This document shows, in pieces, positions 43,191 through 52,630 of a stretch of DNA of 64,000 nt. Under the pieces are notes generated by a model. That model had not been told where the DNA came from and ran no database searches. It saw only the letters and a program-made list of their open reading frames with translations. Position 1 is the stretch's first letter. The number at the start of each line of letters is the position of its first letter. The stretch comes from Timema cristinae (taxonomy: Eukaryota > Arthropoda > Insecta > Phasmatodea > Timematidae): the NCBI GenBank assembly GCA_039000515.1, contig JBCFYV010000935.1:62041604-62105603 (forward strand), given 5' to 3'. Made by a program: the position numbers and the translations under genes.

Positions 43191-43345
43191 AAACTTTTTA
43201 GCGCAAAGAAAAAGGACACATTGGCACAGGAATATATAATGATTTCATATAAATAAGGCATTAAGATTAAAAATGGGCTTAACAAGTATAACAAAATAGT
43301 ATAAATAACGCTTAAAACTAACATGCACATGACTTTTGGAATATA

Positions 43346-43492
43346 CAGTGGCCGAATGGTCTAAGGCGTCACTCGCGTTAGACTGGCCTCCTGATGACGT
43401 GGAGATTGGGGTTTTAATTCTGGTTGGGCCTATTGAGGTTTTTTTTTTTCCTAAATGATTTACCACTCTTCCACGCAAATTCTGGTAGATAA
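43346..43492 (+). mobile_element. SINE2 copy, 3' part missing
   Basis: CAGTGGCCGAATGGTCTAAG followed by GCGTCACTCGCGTTAGACTG is a well preserved head. GATTGGGGTTTTAATTCTGG (box B) and a body fragment follow. The copy stops before the shared tail. Confidence 0.8.
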
Positions 43493-43540
43493 CCAAATCA
43501 CATTGATAATTCTTAAGAGTATTTTTCACTTGTTCATGAT

Positions 43541-43809
43541 CAAACTTCTGTGTTGAGGGTCCGGGGTTTAATCCTCGGTCCCGGCACAGATTTATCTGAT
43601 TACCAAACCCTTCCTTCACCTCTGACAAGACGTGTATTAATCACAACTTGTGATGTGTGGAATGCCAGACCTCCACCGTGGTTTGGATCCCACGTTAAAC
43701 TTTAGGTCCTCCATTCCCTCTCACAATCACCCTACCATTAGCATAAATTCGTATAACCCGAACGGGTAGTAAGACGCGATGCCAATAATAATAATAATAA
43801 TAATAATTT
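43541..43809 (+). mobile_element. SINE1 copy, 5'-truncated, with target duplication
   Basis: It begins in the anticodon arm (AAACTTCTGTGTTGAGGGTC). A short internal deletion removes TTACACA before GCATAA. It ends in (AAT)n. TTCATGAT at 43533-43540 recurs at 43810-43817. Confidence 0.9.
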
Positions 43810-43817
43810 TTCATGAT

Positions 43818-44739
43818 AAATAAGTGATATTCCTGATTTTTTAACTATAAATTCGTTCATTTAATTTCTTTTGACCAAAAAATACTTTTGATACAAAAAC
43901 TGCAAAAGCAACTCATCTTTTATCTTGTCCCCTTCACTCCCGCTTTAAATAATTAAGGGGAGACTAATGAAGCAAATTTCGCACACGATTAAAAAACTCA
44001 ACTTCAGACTCGAATAGTCAATCGGAGAATATTTTTGCTTCAGGTGTTGTCGTAGCGATTTATCCGCGCCTTGGCCAAAATCAAGTGATGCCACTTTGTT
44101 AATATTTTACTCGGAATTGCTGAAAACGTCTGTTTTATTCCTAGCAAACTAATTTCATCAGTCGTGTGCTCGTTTAGTACAAAAGTCGCCAATAGATGCC
44201 ATATTTTTCTAGTCTCATTTTTCTTTTTTTGGTTGGTATATATAGCCTTCAATCCTAGAAACAAATAAGTGTAAACACAAAGTGCATATATATATCAAGA
44301 TTCAACTTTTTTCTTTCCTGACTATGTAAAACTCATACAAGGTTCTACTAAGAGATTAAACAACTAGTAGTAAAAATAAAGGTTTAATGTAACTGATGGA
44401 AATCGAACCCATGATCTTTTTTTAACATGTTTTAGTAAATCGAAGCTAAAAGGGGGGAGGTGGGTAGTCATCTAGTGCGCCTGCGCGCGTGTTACTGTAA
44501 GACCCCCCTCCCCCCTGCCGTTCGATTCACTGACCTGACCTAATAAATATGATTGTGTTACGCCACTGTTGTTTTATGACGGACGATCCCATTGTTTGGT
44601 TTGTCGTGTTCCACTTCTAGTCCGTACGAAGTCTCCTGCTCATTTATTCTGGGACAGTCACTCGGCCACCCCCACCCCCACCCATGGAAAACCAGATTGA
44701 ACCTCCCCTAATTTAAATGAAATCAATAGAGTCGGATGT
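43818..44739. other. Spacer with a TTAA-MITE-like fragment
   Basis: TTTGACCAAAAAATACTTTT followed by GATACAAAAACTGCAAAAGC (43870-43910) resembles the reverse arm of the TTAA-type MITE. The remainder is unrecognised. Confidence 0.35.
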
Positions 44740-44888
44740 ATCCTAGGTACTATTCAAATGTTCACTTCTTTGTCCGAACGACATAAACACACCAGAAACA
44801 CCCTCTATATCCTTCCTCGTCCCTAGAACTATTCGTGTAATCAGTACATAAACGTATATCACGAACTGGTAGTAAGACGCGGTGCTAA
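44740..44888 (+). mobile_element. SINE2 copy, body and tail only
   Basis: ACACCCTCTATATCCTTCCT, CTATTCGTGTAATCAGTACA and ATCACGAACTGGTAGTAAGA followed by CGCGGTGCTAAAAA are the 3' half. Confidence 0.7.
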
Positions 44889-45179
44889 AAAAAAATTACC
44901 TCAAAGCCATACCATATAAGTTTCGAAACTTCGCGAATAATTGACAACTAAAATACTAAATTTATGTTCACTTATTGCCGTGCTGAGATGTTATATCCAT
45001 TGCAAATTGATATTTATTTATATGAAGAAAAAACTAAAGTAATTGAATTGTAAGTTGTGACGATAACGTGATTTATCAGATTGGAACACAGTAATACAAA
45101 AAATTGTGCAATAAATCATTTTCAACGTGACATAAGTGCATGAAGGTATTATATACCTGGCCCGCCCCTACCATCTATT

Positions 45180-45228
45180 CCAGCTCTCTCTCTCTCTCTC
45201 CTCCAACACACACACACACACACACACA
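45180..45228. repeat. (TC)n and (CA)n microsatellites
   Basis: CTCTCTCTCTCTCTCTCC at 45185 is followed by an ACAC run of about 22 bases. Confidence 0.9.
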
Positions 45229-45309
45229 CGTAGCGACTACAGTGCTTGGTGGTTGGGTGTGTCACTAAATCAGTGTCCCTAGGTCTTTTTTTTTGACCAA
45301 ATACGTAAT

Positions 45310-45507
45310 TAGTCCGATTTTTTTTTTCTCTTAAAAATCTACCAAAGTACAACCCCTAACCCCTCCTCCCAAGTATAATTTTATCGATATCGATAGTAAC
45401 TATCTAAAGTGACAGTACATGACTTGACTTATGGATACGTAAAAGTAGATCTAGTAACTAACTACGTTACGCTGTCGGATATTATCTATTCGTAAGAAAA
45501 TGGTGTT
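45310..45507 (+). mobile_element. TMITE copy, diverged left end
   Basis: TAGTCCGATTTTTTTTTTC, TCTAAAGTGACAGTACATGA, CTTGACTTATGGATACGTAA, AAGTAGATCTAGTAACTAAC and CGTAAGAAAATGGTG follow the family order. Confidence 0.7.
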
Positions 45508-46190
45508 ATCGAAGCCACTTAAAACTTTTCTTTTAATAACCACCGGCTGTCAAGTCCTTAAAATCTGCCCTCATTTTGTCGCTAATGGGTTAGTGCTAGC
45601 GTTAAGGAGCTTTCTTGATAATTACAAGGCTTTTTTTTTAAATGTGACCTAACTTTACTAGTAATGTGCACTTTAGCCTCGCGCCGATATTGCCGGTGAT
45701 TCTGTCAACAGGCCAATCTCTGATTTTCATCCGCGCCCGCGAATAAAGTAAGCCATGCTCTGTATCGAGAGCATAGCGCGCGCATGTAGAAAGTGGGCTG
45801 TCGGGTCACAGCGTCCCACGGTCTCGATATTTCACTGTAACGCGGGGTTGCGAGGGCGGTAGTTGCATTTCTCGCAATCGTAACATTACCGAGGAGCGGG
45901 GAGAATGGACGTGAACAGCCAACACTCTTGGGGCAAAGTTAGGCGAAAGGATTCAAAAGATGCGAAACACATTTTGAAGAATAAAATTAAACATTTTAAA
46001 ATCCATAGTATTTTTTTTAACGGCACAATTTGTATTTAGAATTTTTAGTTATTGAACTTCAAACATGATCTTGGTACTGATTTTTTTTAAATTCTATCTT
46101 TCCTTAAAAAAAATGTATAGTCTACCGTGATAATTTTTATCACTTTGTTCAGTGTACCGTGAGTGTAAACAATTTTGAAAATTGTTACTC
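45508..46190. other. Spacer with CpG-rich patch (possible promoter island)
   Basis: 45670-45910 is CG-rich with GCGCGCGCATG and CTCGCGCCG words. ATGGACGTGAACAGCCAAC near 45904 could begin a short frame of about 44 codons, but nothing confirms transcription. 45950-46190 is AT-rich. Confidence 0.3.
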
Positions 46191-46227
46191 TAAAGCGTTA
46201 CTTTCGCAGTAGACTGGACTGTCGAGG

Positions 46228-46377
46228 GGAATGCCAGGCCTCCACCGTGGTTCGGATTCCACGTTAAACTGTAGGTCCTCCATTTCATCTCACAATCACC
46301 CTACCATTACACATTAGCGTAAGTGCGTATAACCCGAATGGGTAGTAAGACGTGGTGCTAATAATTATAATAATAAT
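46228..46377 (+). mobile_element. SINE1 copy nested in SINE2, 12-bp target duplication
   Basis: A 5'-truncated SINE1 starting GGAATGCCAGGCCTCCACCG and ending in (AAT)n. GGACTGTCGAGG at 46216-46227 is repeated exactly at 46378-46389. Confidence 0.95.
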
Positions 46378-46461
46378 GGACTGTCGAGGACGGGGAGATT
46401 GGGGTTCGAATCCCGGACTGGTGTGCTGAGGGTGGTATTTCTTTCATCATACTCGGAAAAT

Positions 46462-46732
46462 GCGTGTCCACAGTAAGGGAAAATATAGCAGACCTGTAAA
46501 AGTAAGTGAATTTAAAATCGCCGGGAAATATCAGGAAAAATGCTATATTTGGTTAGCTAGTGATACTGTTTTCATCAAAGTCGGTGTGTATGTATGTGTG
46601 TGTATATATATCTTTATAAGAGTGCCCTTCATAATTCATTATACATAAATCTCGATGGCTTGGTCAGGGAAATGTGGATTTTTAAATGAGGGAAATATCC
46701 AGGAATTTTGTTTCTGAGATTTTTTGCCACCC
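46462..46732. mobile_element. GVGmini-like DNA inside SINE2
   Basis: GGGAAATATCAGGAAAAATG, GGTCAGGGAAATGTGGATTT, GAGGGAAATATCCAGGAATT and a right end TTTTTTGCCACCCTG match the element family at 8920-9305. The left end is unclear. A (TG/TA) run lies at 46583-46612. Confidence 0.55.
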
Positions 46733-46830
46733 TGATTTATTATAAATAATTTAGAATTGTACCTTCCACATTTTTACCCTAAGGCGTAACTAAAAGATGT
46801 ATAGCCCGGATGGGTAGTAAGACGCAGTGA

Positions 46831-47250
46831 GCTTTAAACTTTTTGTCAAGTGTTGAAAGTGTTTTGTTTGTTGCTATTTTCTGAAGGGAACTTTAACGTA
46901 ATCCCAAATCTCTGATCTACAGTGGACGATTTCCCCTTTAGCAGTCCGGACAAGCAGTCTGAAGGTCGGCGAGCTTTAAACGAGCCAGTCCTACCAACTT
47001 TGGGGCTTTCTAGGGGAATTTAACCAACCATCGGAAATCCGGCACTAAAAATACACAACACAATCACCTAACTAACTCCATGTTTTACGCGTAACTTTAC
47101 TCATTGATTCATTGTAAATAATGTGTAAACTTTATTTGTACAATTTCATCTTCATTGTGATTTTCTCGCGGAAGATACTAAACGCTTAACATATTTGAAA
47201 GAGGTGAGCTTTTGTGTTTTAATTAATTTTTTTCACTTAATTGAGAAATG
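46831..47250. other. Spacer, unrecognised
   Basis: 46940-47050 has CCGGACAAGCAGTCTGAAGG and ATCGGAAATCCGGCAC, faintly like pogo-type ends, but too diverged to call. Confidence 0.3.
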
Positions 47251-47522
47251 TAACGTGCGCTTTCTGAACCGATGGATTACATCACCAAACGAGAATTTTT
47301 ATGAGTAAGAGAGAAAGAGTCTACTAATTTTACCGGGAAAGGTATTTTCATATACCTTCGAGAGATTTTTTTTACATGCCACAATTGACATGTGACCGAC
47401 GGCTTATACTTCCCCTCCAATTTTTATCGCTCAAGAAAAATTCGTCAAACCTCGGCAGGATTTGAAGCCACGATCACCGGGTCCCGAGGCGAGCACTTTA
47501 CCCCAATACCACCCAGGTCGAC
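47251..47522 (-). mobile_element. SINE4 copy, reverse, full length
   Basis: In + orientation it starts TAACGTGCGCTTTCTGAACC followed by GATGGATTAC (complement of the tail). It runs through TACCTTCGAGAGATTTTTTT, TATCGCTCAAGAAAAATTCG and AGGATTTGAAGCCACGATCA (box B complement) to GCGAGCACTTTACCCCAATA and CGACG (head complement). The tail is a perfect match to the SINE3 type. Confidence 0.85.
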
Positions 47523-47930
47523 GAAACAGGTCAATAAAGTATCCGTTTATTCCTGGACCTACGCCTTACAGTATGTTCAGAACTGATTTTGTCCCCGATT
47601 TGTTGTATACATTAATGAATTGACATTTAAATGGCTTAAATAAATAATATTAATCAAGCCATTGCTAAAAAAGTTAGCCAGCAACGAGTATTTCTCACGC
47701 ATTCTTACTTTGTTTGTACACAGTTGTCCTTATCTGTGCGTAGGCTAGTTCACTACTTTCATCTACCATATCCTATCACTTAAGTTATTAAATTGCTTCA
47801 TTTCATAGATCGACTCTCTTGACACACACAAAAATAGTACTATAAGGTGTATTACGTGCAAAGACTGCCTCGCGTCAGCGGTTTTAGGATGGCTCTACAC
47901 GAGAATGACAAGAAAAAATATGGCCACTTT
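47523..47930. other. Spacer, unrecognised
   Basis: AT-rich, no shared repeats noticed. Confidence 0.45.
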
Positions 47931-47947
47931 ATTAATAAAAGGTAATA

Positions 47948-48232
47948 GGTGACCTGGTGGTCTAGGGGTAAGGTGTCAGACTTCTGTGCTGGCGGCCGGG
48001 GTTCAATCCTCGGTCCCGGCACAGATTTATCTGATTACCAAACCCTTCCTTCACCTCTGACAAGACATCTTGTGAATGTGGGGAATGCCAGGCCTCCACC
48101 GTGGTTCGGATTCCACGTTAAACTGTAGGTCCTTCATTCCATCTCACAATCACCCTCCCATTACACATTAGCGTAAGTGCGTATAACCCGAACGGGTAGT
48201 AAGACGCGGTGTTAATAATAATAATAATAATA
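47948..48232 (+). mobile_element. SINE1 copy, full length (reference copy)
   Basis: The head GGTGACCTGGTGGTCTAGGG followed by GTAAGGTGTCAGACTTCTGT resembles the tRNA-Glu 5' half, with box A GGTCTAGGGG and box B GGGGTTCAATCC. The body runs from CAGATTTATCTGATTACCAA through CTTGTGAATGTGGGGAATGC and CCACGTTAAACTGTAGGTCC. The 3' tail is GCGTATAACCCGAACGGGTA followed by GTAAGACGCGGTG and (TAA)n. ATTAATAAAAG at 47931-47941 recurs at 48233-48243, a target duplication of at least 11 bp. RNA polymerase III transcription and LINE-driven reverse transcription are inferred from the family type. Confidence 0.96.
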
Positions 48233-48335
48233 ATTAATAAAAGTTAAACTAGGAAGTTTTTTGTGGTAATATTTCTTCCGGTAAACTAAACAACAGTCGC
48301 AATAAACTCTCTCTCGCTCTATATATGTTTGTATG

Positions 48336-48545
48336 TTCTATGTACTTAATCCATTCTCACTAACATCCATACACCCAGTCATACAGGCTCTTTTATTCTA
48401 AAAACTCTTAATGTTTCTCTTTTTCACACATTTAACCACAAATGTTGTAGACGAATGTGTGAAAAAAGATAAACATTAATAGTTTTAAGAGTAAAAGAGG
48501 ATGCATGACCCGGTTTATGGATACTGTTGAAGTGAAGGGAGTATG
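48336..48545. pseudogene. LINE fragment B, two halves head to head
   Basis: 48336-48428 is the minus-strand LINE B segment (ACTTAATCCATTCTCAC ... CTTTTATTCTAAAAACTCTT ... TTTTCACACATTTA). 48430-48545 is the plus-strand version of the same region (GTTGTAGACGAATGTGTGAA ... AGTTTTAAGAGTAAAAGAGG ... GTTGAAGTGAAGGGAGTATG). Together they make an imperfect palindrome of about 110 bp. Inverted 5' parts are typical of LINE twin priming. Confidence 0.65.
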
Positions 48546-48649
48546 ATAGTAAAGTGAATTAATAAAAATAATTGGAATTCAAATTTACAAAAATATATCT
48601 GATTTCAAGCATAATTTCAGGACCAGTTTCCGAGGTCGAATGTTAAATA

Positions 48650-48842
48650 AAAGGCGTTACTCTCGCAATGGTCTAAGACTACCGATGACTTGATCGGGGT
48701 TGGAATCCCGGTTGGATGTATCGAGGATGGCTTTTCCTAAATGATTTTCCACGCTCCCACTTCCTCAAAATCTAAACTTCCTCTTCCTTAACGTAATTGG
48801 TCTACATGCGTGTAACCCGAACGGGTAGTAAGACGCGATGCT
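48650..48842 (+). mobile_element. SINE2 copy, shortened body
   Basis: AAGGCGTTACTCTCGCAATG, GATCGGGGTTGGAATCCCGG, GATTTTCCACGCTCCCACTT and GTAACCCGAACGGGTAGTAA followed by GACGCGATGCT. Confidence 0.8.
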
Positions 48843-49354
48843 GAACTTTTTTTATTTTGTGAATAATATTGCACCATTAGCTAATATAATAATAGGTATC
48901 ATCTTCCTGCCTATCCGTCCTCCCCCCCCTCTGCCGCTCCGGGCCTCACCACGGCGGGACGGGACGCTTGGTGTGTTCCAAGGTTTGCGAGTGTTTTATC
49001 AACTCGGAACGTGTGCAAACTTGTGTCCAAGGCCCTCGGCCGGGACTCGCAGATTAGCACCGAGCGAGCAAACAGCCGCCCCAAGGTTGCCGTATACGAG
49101 GGCTGACTTTCCTCCTGCTCAGGGATACATTATCTCGCGCGCTAATTAACATCGGCTTATCAACCAGCAACGAAAAACACACACAAGCTTACGATAAGGA
49201 ATAGCCTAGCTAGCGCGATCCCAGACATTAAATAGACAAACTATTCCATCGGCAGTCAGGTCTATTACAGAAGGTTATAATGCCACACGGCATAGACCAT
49301 GTGACCACCGAAGCCGGTTCTTTCATAATTGTAACAAAAACAAGCTATTCTCTT
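48843..49354. other. Spacer with CpG-rich patch
   Basis: 48920-49145 is GC- and CG-rich (GCCTCACCACGGCGGGACGG, CTCGGCCGGGACTCGC, ATCTCGCGCGC). The 103-codon frame here has no domain. It could be a promoter island or first exon, but there is no further support. Confidence 0.3.
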
Positions 49355-49365
49355 TATACTCCTGT

Positions 49366-49560
49366 CCCGGCAACAGATTCATCTGATTGCCAAACCCTTC
49401 CTTCACCTCTGACAAGACGTGTATTTATCACAACTTGTGAATGTGGGGAATGCCAGGCCTCCACTGTGGTTCGGATCCCACGTAAAACTGTAGGTCCTCC
49501 ATTTCATCTCACGATCACCAGAACGGGTAGTAAGACGCGGTGCTAATAATAATAATAATC
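49366..49560 (+). mobile_element. SINE1 copy, 5'-truncated, internal deletion, target duplication
   Basis: It starts CCCGGCAACAGATTCATCTG. About 35 bp before the tail are deleted, so CTCACGATCACCA joins GAACGGGTAGTAAGACGCGG. TATACTCCTGT at 49355-49365 recurs at 49561-49571. Confidence 0.93.
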
Positions 49561-49571
49561 TATACTCCTGT

Positions 49572-50103
49572 TGCAGATTGTTCGGTTGTAGTAATATTTT
49601 TCTCCTTCATATGTTCGATCTTGAGTGGAAATAGAGGGGGTTTCTCCCCCTTTTGGATTCACGTGCAACGTCTACCACCATTTGGACTACTTGTGAAGGG
49701 AGAGTTTTTGTATCCCCATGCGGCCGCCCGTTGGAAGAACAGTCAGTGTGTGTGTAAAGTAGATTGCGAAACTACTCAGCTTGTTCTATAATATCCGTAC
49801 CATGATAGTCATCAAATCAGCTAATGGCTATATTATGGTCTTCCCTTCAAATACACACGGTCGGATTAGAAGTGTAGTGAGTTTCCGATCATAAATTGTG
49901 GCCGGTTAGTCTGTTTTGCCCCAGACTATACATCACGGCGGCTATTCCCTCCCCATAAGTCACCCTCTCTCCCATGTGACCCGTTTGCCGTTCTGAGCTA
50001 GCAAATATGCACGCTCCTTCCTCTACGGGCACGGTAAAAAAAACCACAAAAAACTCTACATCGGGTTCAGTTTGAACATATGGAGCAGCAATGAAATCAA
50101 TAC
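49572..50103. other. Spacer, unrecognised
   Basis: No shared repeat. The 83-codon frame at 49540-49791 starts inside the SINE tail and shows no domain. Confidence 0.4.
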
Positions 50104-50336
50104 TCGCTTCGGTGGCCGCTTGATCTAACGAGCTACTCTCGCAGTAGACTAGACCGCCGAGGTTCGAATCTCAGTCGGGTGTACTGAAGGGGATTTTCCC
50201 TAAATGGTTTTCCACTCTCAATCCACGTAAATGCGGGTACATTTCTCTTAATATAACCTTCCTAATCACTAAAACCATTAGCTTAATTAGTACACAAGCG
50301 TATAACCCGAACGGTTAGTAAGGCGCGTTCCTAAAA
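50104..50336 (+). mobile_element. SINE2 copy, full length
   Basis: CGCTTCGGTGGCCGCTTGAT (head), CCGAGGTTCGAATCTCAGTC (box B), TGGTTTTCCACTCTCAATCC (body) and ATAACCCGAACGGTTAGTAA (tail). Confidence 0.9.
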
Positions 50337-50681
50337 ATAACCCATCGATAAAAGTATCTCATGTTTCATCATTTTGTTTTTCACAGAGCAGTGCAGAAAA
50401 CATGCCACTCCATACCTGACCGGTTTATCGAGCCTAATTCTGACCTCCCAAGCAGGCCATTGGAACAGGCTGGCACTGATTTATCTGGCTGTATATGGAT
50501 TAATGGACCTCTATGATCTGTTTGTAATCTACTGTAAGCTTTGAGATGGCATTTATTGCTTTGTTGCGTTATCTACTCTCAAGGTTGGCAAAGAGTGATA
50601 GCAGGTAGTCACACCTGTTGTGACAGATTGGAACCTTGAAGAAGGTATGACAGCTCGTCGCGCGGTGTTGCAAGACAAGCC

Positions 50682-50789
50682 TCTGATCCTCACCTAGAGC
50701 TGCCAGGTGGTATGTTTGGCTATCTAGAGACAACGTCTGATCCTCACCTAGAGCTGCCAGGTGATATGTTTGGCTATCTAGAGAAAACG
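50682..50789. repeat. 54-bp tandem duplication
   Basis: TCTGATCCTCACCTAGAGCT followed by GCCAGGTGGTATGTTTGGCT and ATCTAGAGACAACG is repeated from 50736 with two differences. The unit is 18 codons and stays in frame in the minus-strand frame at 50569-50850 (SLDSQTYHLAALGEDQ repeated). No domain is recognised. Confidence 0.9.
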
Positions 50790-51888
50790 AGGCTCTTCGC
50801 AAGATTTTGATCTTAACTAATATATATTTAATAGAGATGGTAAATTCCATTCCTCAATACCTATCGATTCTTAAGGGTATCGAAAATCGAGAAAATACAT
50901 CGATTCTTGATTCTTCGGTTCATAAAGATATGTGCAAATGATCGTGATATTAATTAATATCAGATTTTAAAGGTAGTTCTTCAAGCATTTTTTCGTTAAC
51001 TATTCCATATATTTGTATAGTAAAACTTATAAAAGCATTGATTAGATTTGAAAACCTAAAAATGGAGGTATTGCTTAAATATGTGAACATATTTACCGTG
51101 GTAGCATAATGTATTCAAGAAAAAAAAAACAAATAAATCTCCATATTAGCATATACCAACCCTATGTTAAGAACTATATTACGATGTAGCAAATTTACTG
51201 TCACAAATTTAGTAATAATGGTAAGGGTTTATTTAAACATTTTAAAGCCAAAATTAAAATCATTACTGTAATTTGTAAAGGCAAAAATGTTTTAAAAATC
51301 TAATATCTAATAAACGTTTACTGAAATTTCCAGAATAAAATCAAATACAAATATCACTTGATGAACAATTACTTTAATATATACATTTTGTATTTTTGGG
51401 CGGAGAAATTTTTCAAATATTACGGCCACATATGTTTATTAATCAAATAAATGGTGAAGATTTACTTGTGAGCTTTTTAAAGACATAATTTTATTTGAAC
51501 CATTAGCTATTTCACATTGCCACCGGGTGTTTCCCAGACACTGTGAGGCCGCATTTCAATAATCGTGAGCTGCCATTTGGACAACAATGGACTAAATGAT
51601 CAATTATGGATAATACTTCTTTTCTTGGAGCTGTTTCAAGTTAAAGTTTAGCGGCAATGGAATTAATTACTTTCAACACGAGAGAGAATTAATTGGAGGA
51701 AATCGATAAAAGTTGGAAAATAACACATGTTTATTTACATTTATTTGAACCTTACATATATAAATACAAGCACTTAATTATATTTTGTTACATTGTCACT
51801 ACTGTGTCCTGTGTCGTGTAGTTGTAATTATTGTGAAAGAAATGCATTACGTTTTGTTTCTTTTTTATATTACTTTCCAATTGCTTAA
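50790..51888. other. AT-rich spacer
   Basis: 50840-50930 has CGATTCTT/ATCGATTC words like those at 22130-22385. 51540-51580 contains GTGAGGCCGCATTTC. No gene is seen. Confidence 0.4.
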
Positions 51889-52095
51889 AGCTTAATTCTC
51901 GCGTTCGCCGTAAATATAAGGCAGAATATGCCTCAGTGGTGCATGTTGATCCATGATGCATTGCAACGCTAGCTTAAAAAAGCTGATTATCATCATTTTA
52001 TTTTCTATTGGATAGACATATATTTCAGACCATTCTCCCTATGTATGTTTACAAATTATAACGCTGTGTCGTGGCACAATCCATCACATTTATAC
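51889..52095. mobile_element. Partial copy of the AAGCTTGA fold-back MITE
   Basis: GTTGATCCATGATGCATTGC, GCTGATTATCATCATTTTAT, TATTGGATAGACATATATTT and TATAACGCTGTGTCGTGGCA correspond to the interior and one arm of 17854-18224 in the opposite order. The second arm is missing. Confidence 0.65.
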
Positions 52096-52269
52096 ACTCG
52101 CTTTACATCAACTAGTAATTTCAAATCTCTTGGCAAAGGCCAACAAATTTGTGTGCTTGCTTCTGTGTTTGAGGTTTGATTGGTTCTCCTGTGCCGAACA
52201 TCTCTGTCAGAGCGGACAAAGTAGAGATGAGTTGAACTTTAGTGGAACAGCTCGCGCCGTTGAGGCGGA

Positions 52270-52310
52270 AATCTTGTGATTGGCTTAGAGCTCGTCACGT
52301 GACCACGTTT
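52270..52310. promoter_or_regulatory. Possible promoter motif cluster (ETS-, CCAAT-, E-box-like)
   Basis: Within 40 bp lie GAGGCGGAAATC (ETS-like), GATTGGCT (inverted CCAAT) and the palindrome GTCACGTGAC (E-box of USF/bHLH type) at 52294-52303. Such clustering is common in housekeeping promoters. There is no transcript evidence, and no gene is identified on either side. Confidence 0.3.
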
Positions 52311-52529
52311 CTGTTCTGCGTTGTTTTGTTTTTTTTCTGTCGAACTTGTGAATCCGCGGTAAATGTGAGTGCAAATACTGCGCTTTGACTCGCCAAGGTG
52401 TGAACGGACCTTGGTGAAATCGCGTGTTAAAGAGCTCCAAGGGCAATAGAGTGAATCTTATTTGGACCCGTTCTAAATTTAGCGTCTTGACATTGAAGCG
52501 GACATAACGCAGACGTAACCAGGCGAATG

Positions 52530-52630
52530 CGTCCGGAATAGCTGAACGGTTGGTCACTGGCAGCGTCTTGATGCACTCTATGGGCTTGAGTGACTGAAAG
52601 CCAGAGTTCGAACCCCCCTCTCGTCACAAA
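52530..52630 (+). other. tRNA-like sequence, probably a SINE head
   Basis: CCGGAATAGCTGAACGGTTG resembles a box A region and CAGAGTTCGAACCCCC a box B. The intervening 50 bp (CTTGATGCACTC...GGGCTTGAGTG) do not fold as a clear tRNA. What follows does not match SINE1-4. Confidence 0.4.

Larger units (their letters stand above)
46191..46830 (+). mobile_element. SINE2 copy interrupted by two other elements
   Basis: AGCGTTACTTTCGCAGTAGA (head) resumes at 46378 with GGACTGTCGAGGACGGGGAG followed by ATTGGGGTTCGAATCCCGG after a SINE1 insertion. After GGTGGTATTTCTTTC it is broken again by GVGmini-type DNA until ATTGTACCTTCCACATTT, then ends ATAGCCCGGATGGGTAGTAA followed by GACGCAGTG. Confidence 0.75.

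Noticed and set aside
47948..48025. Functional tRNA-Glu gene
   Set aside because: It is the head of SINE1, which recurs with the same body and tail, and has no paired acceptor stem.
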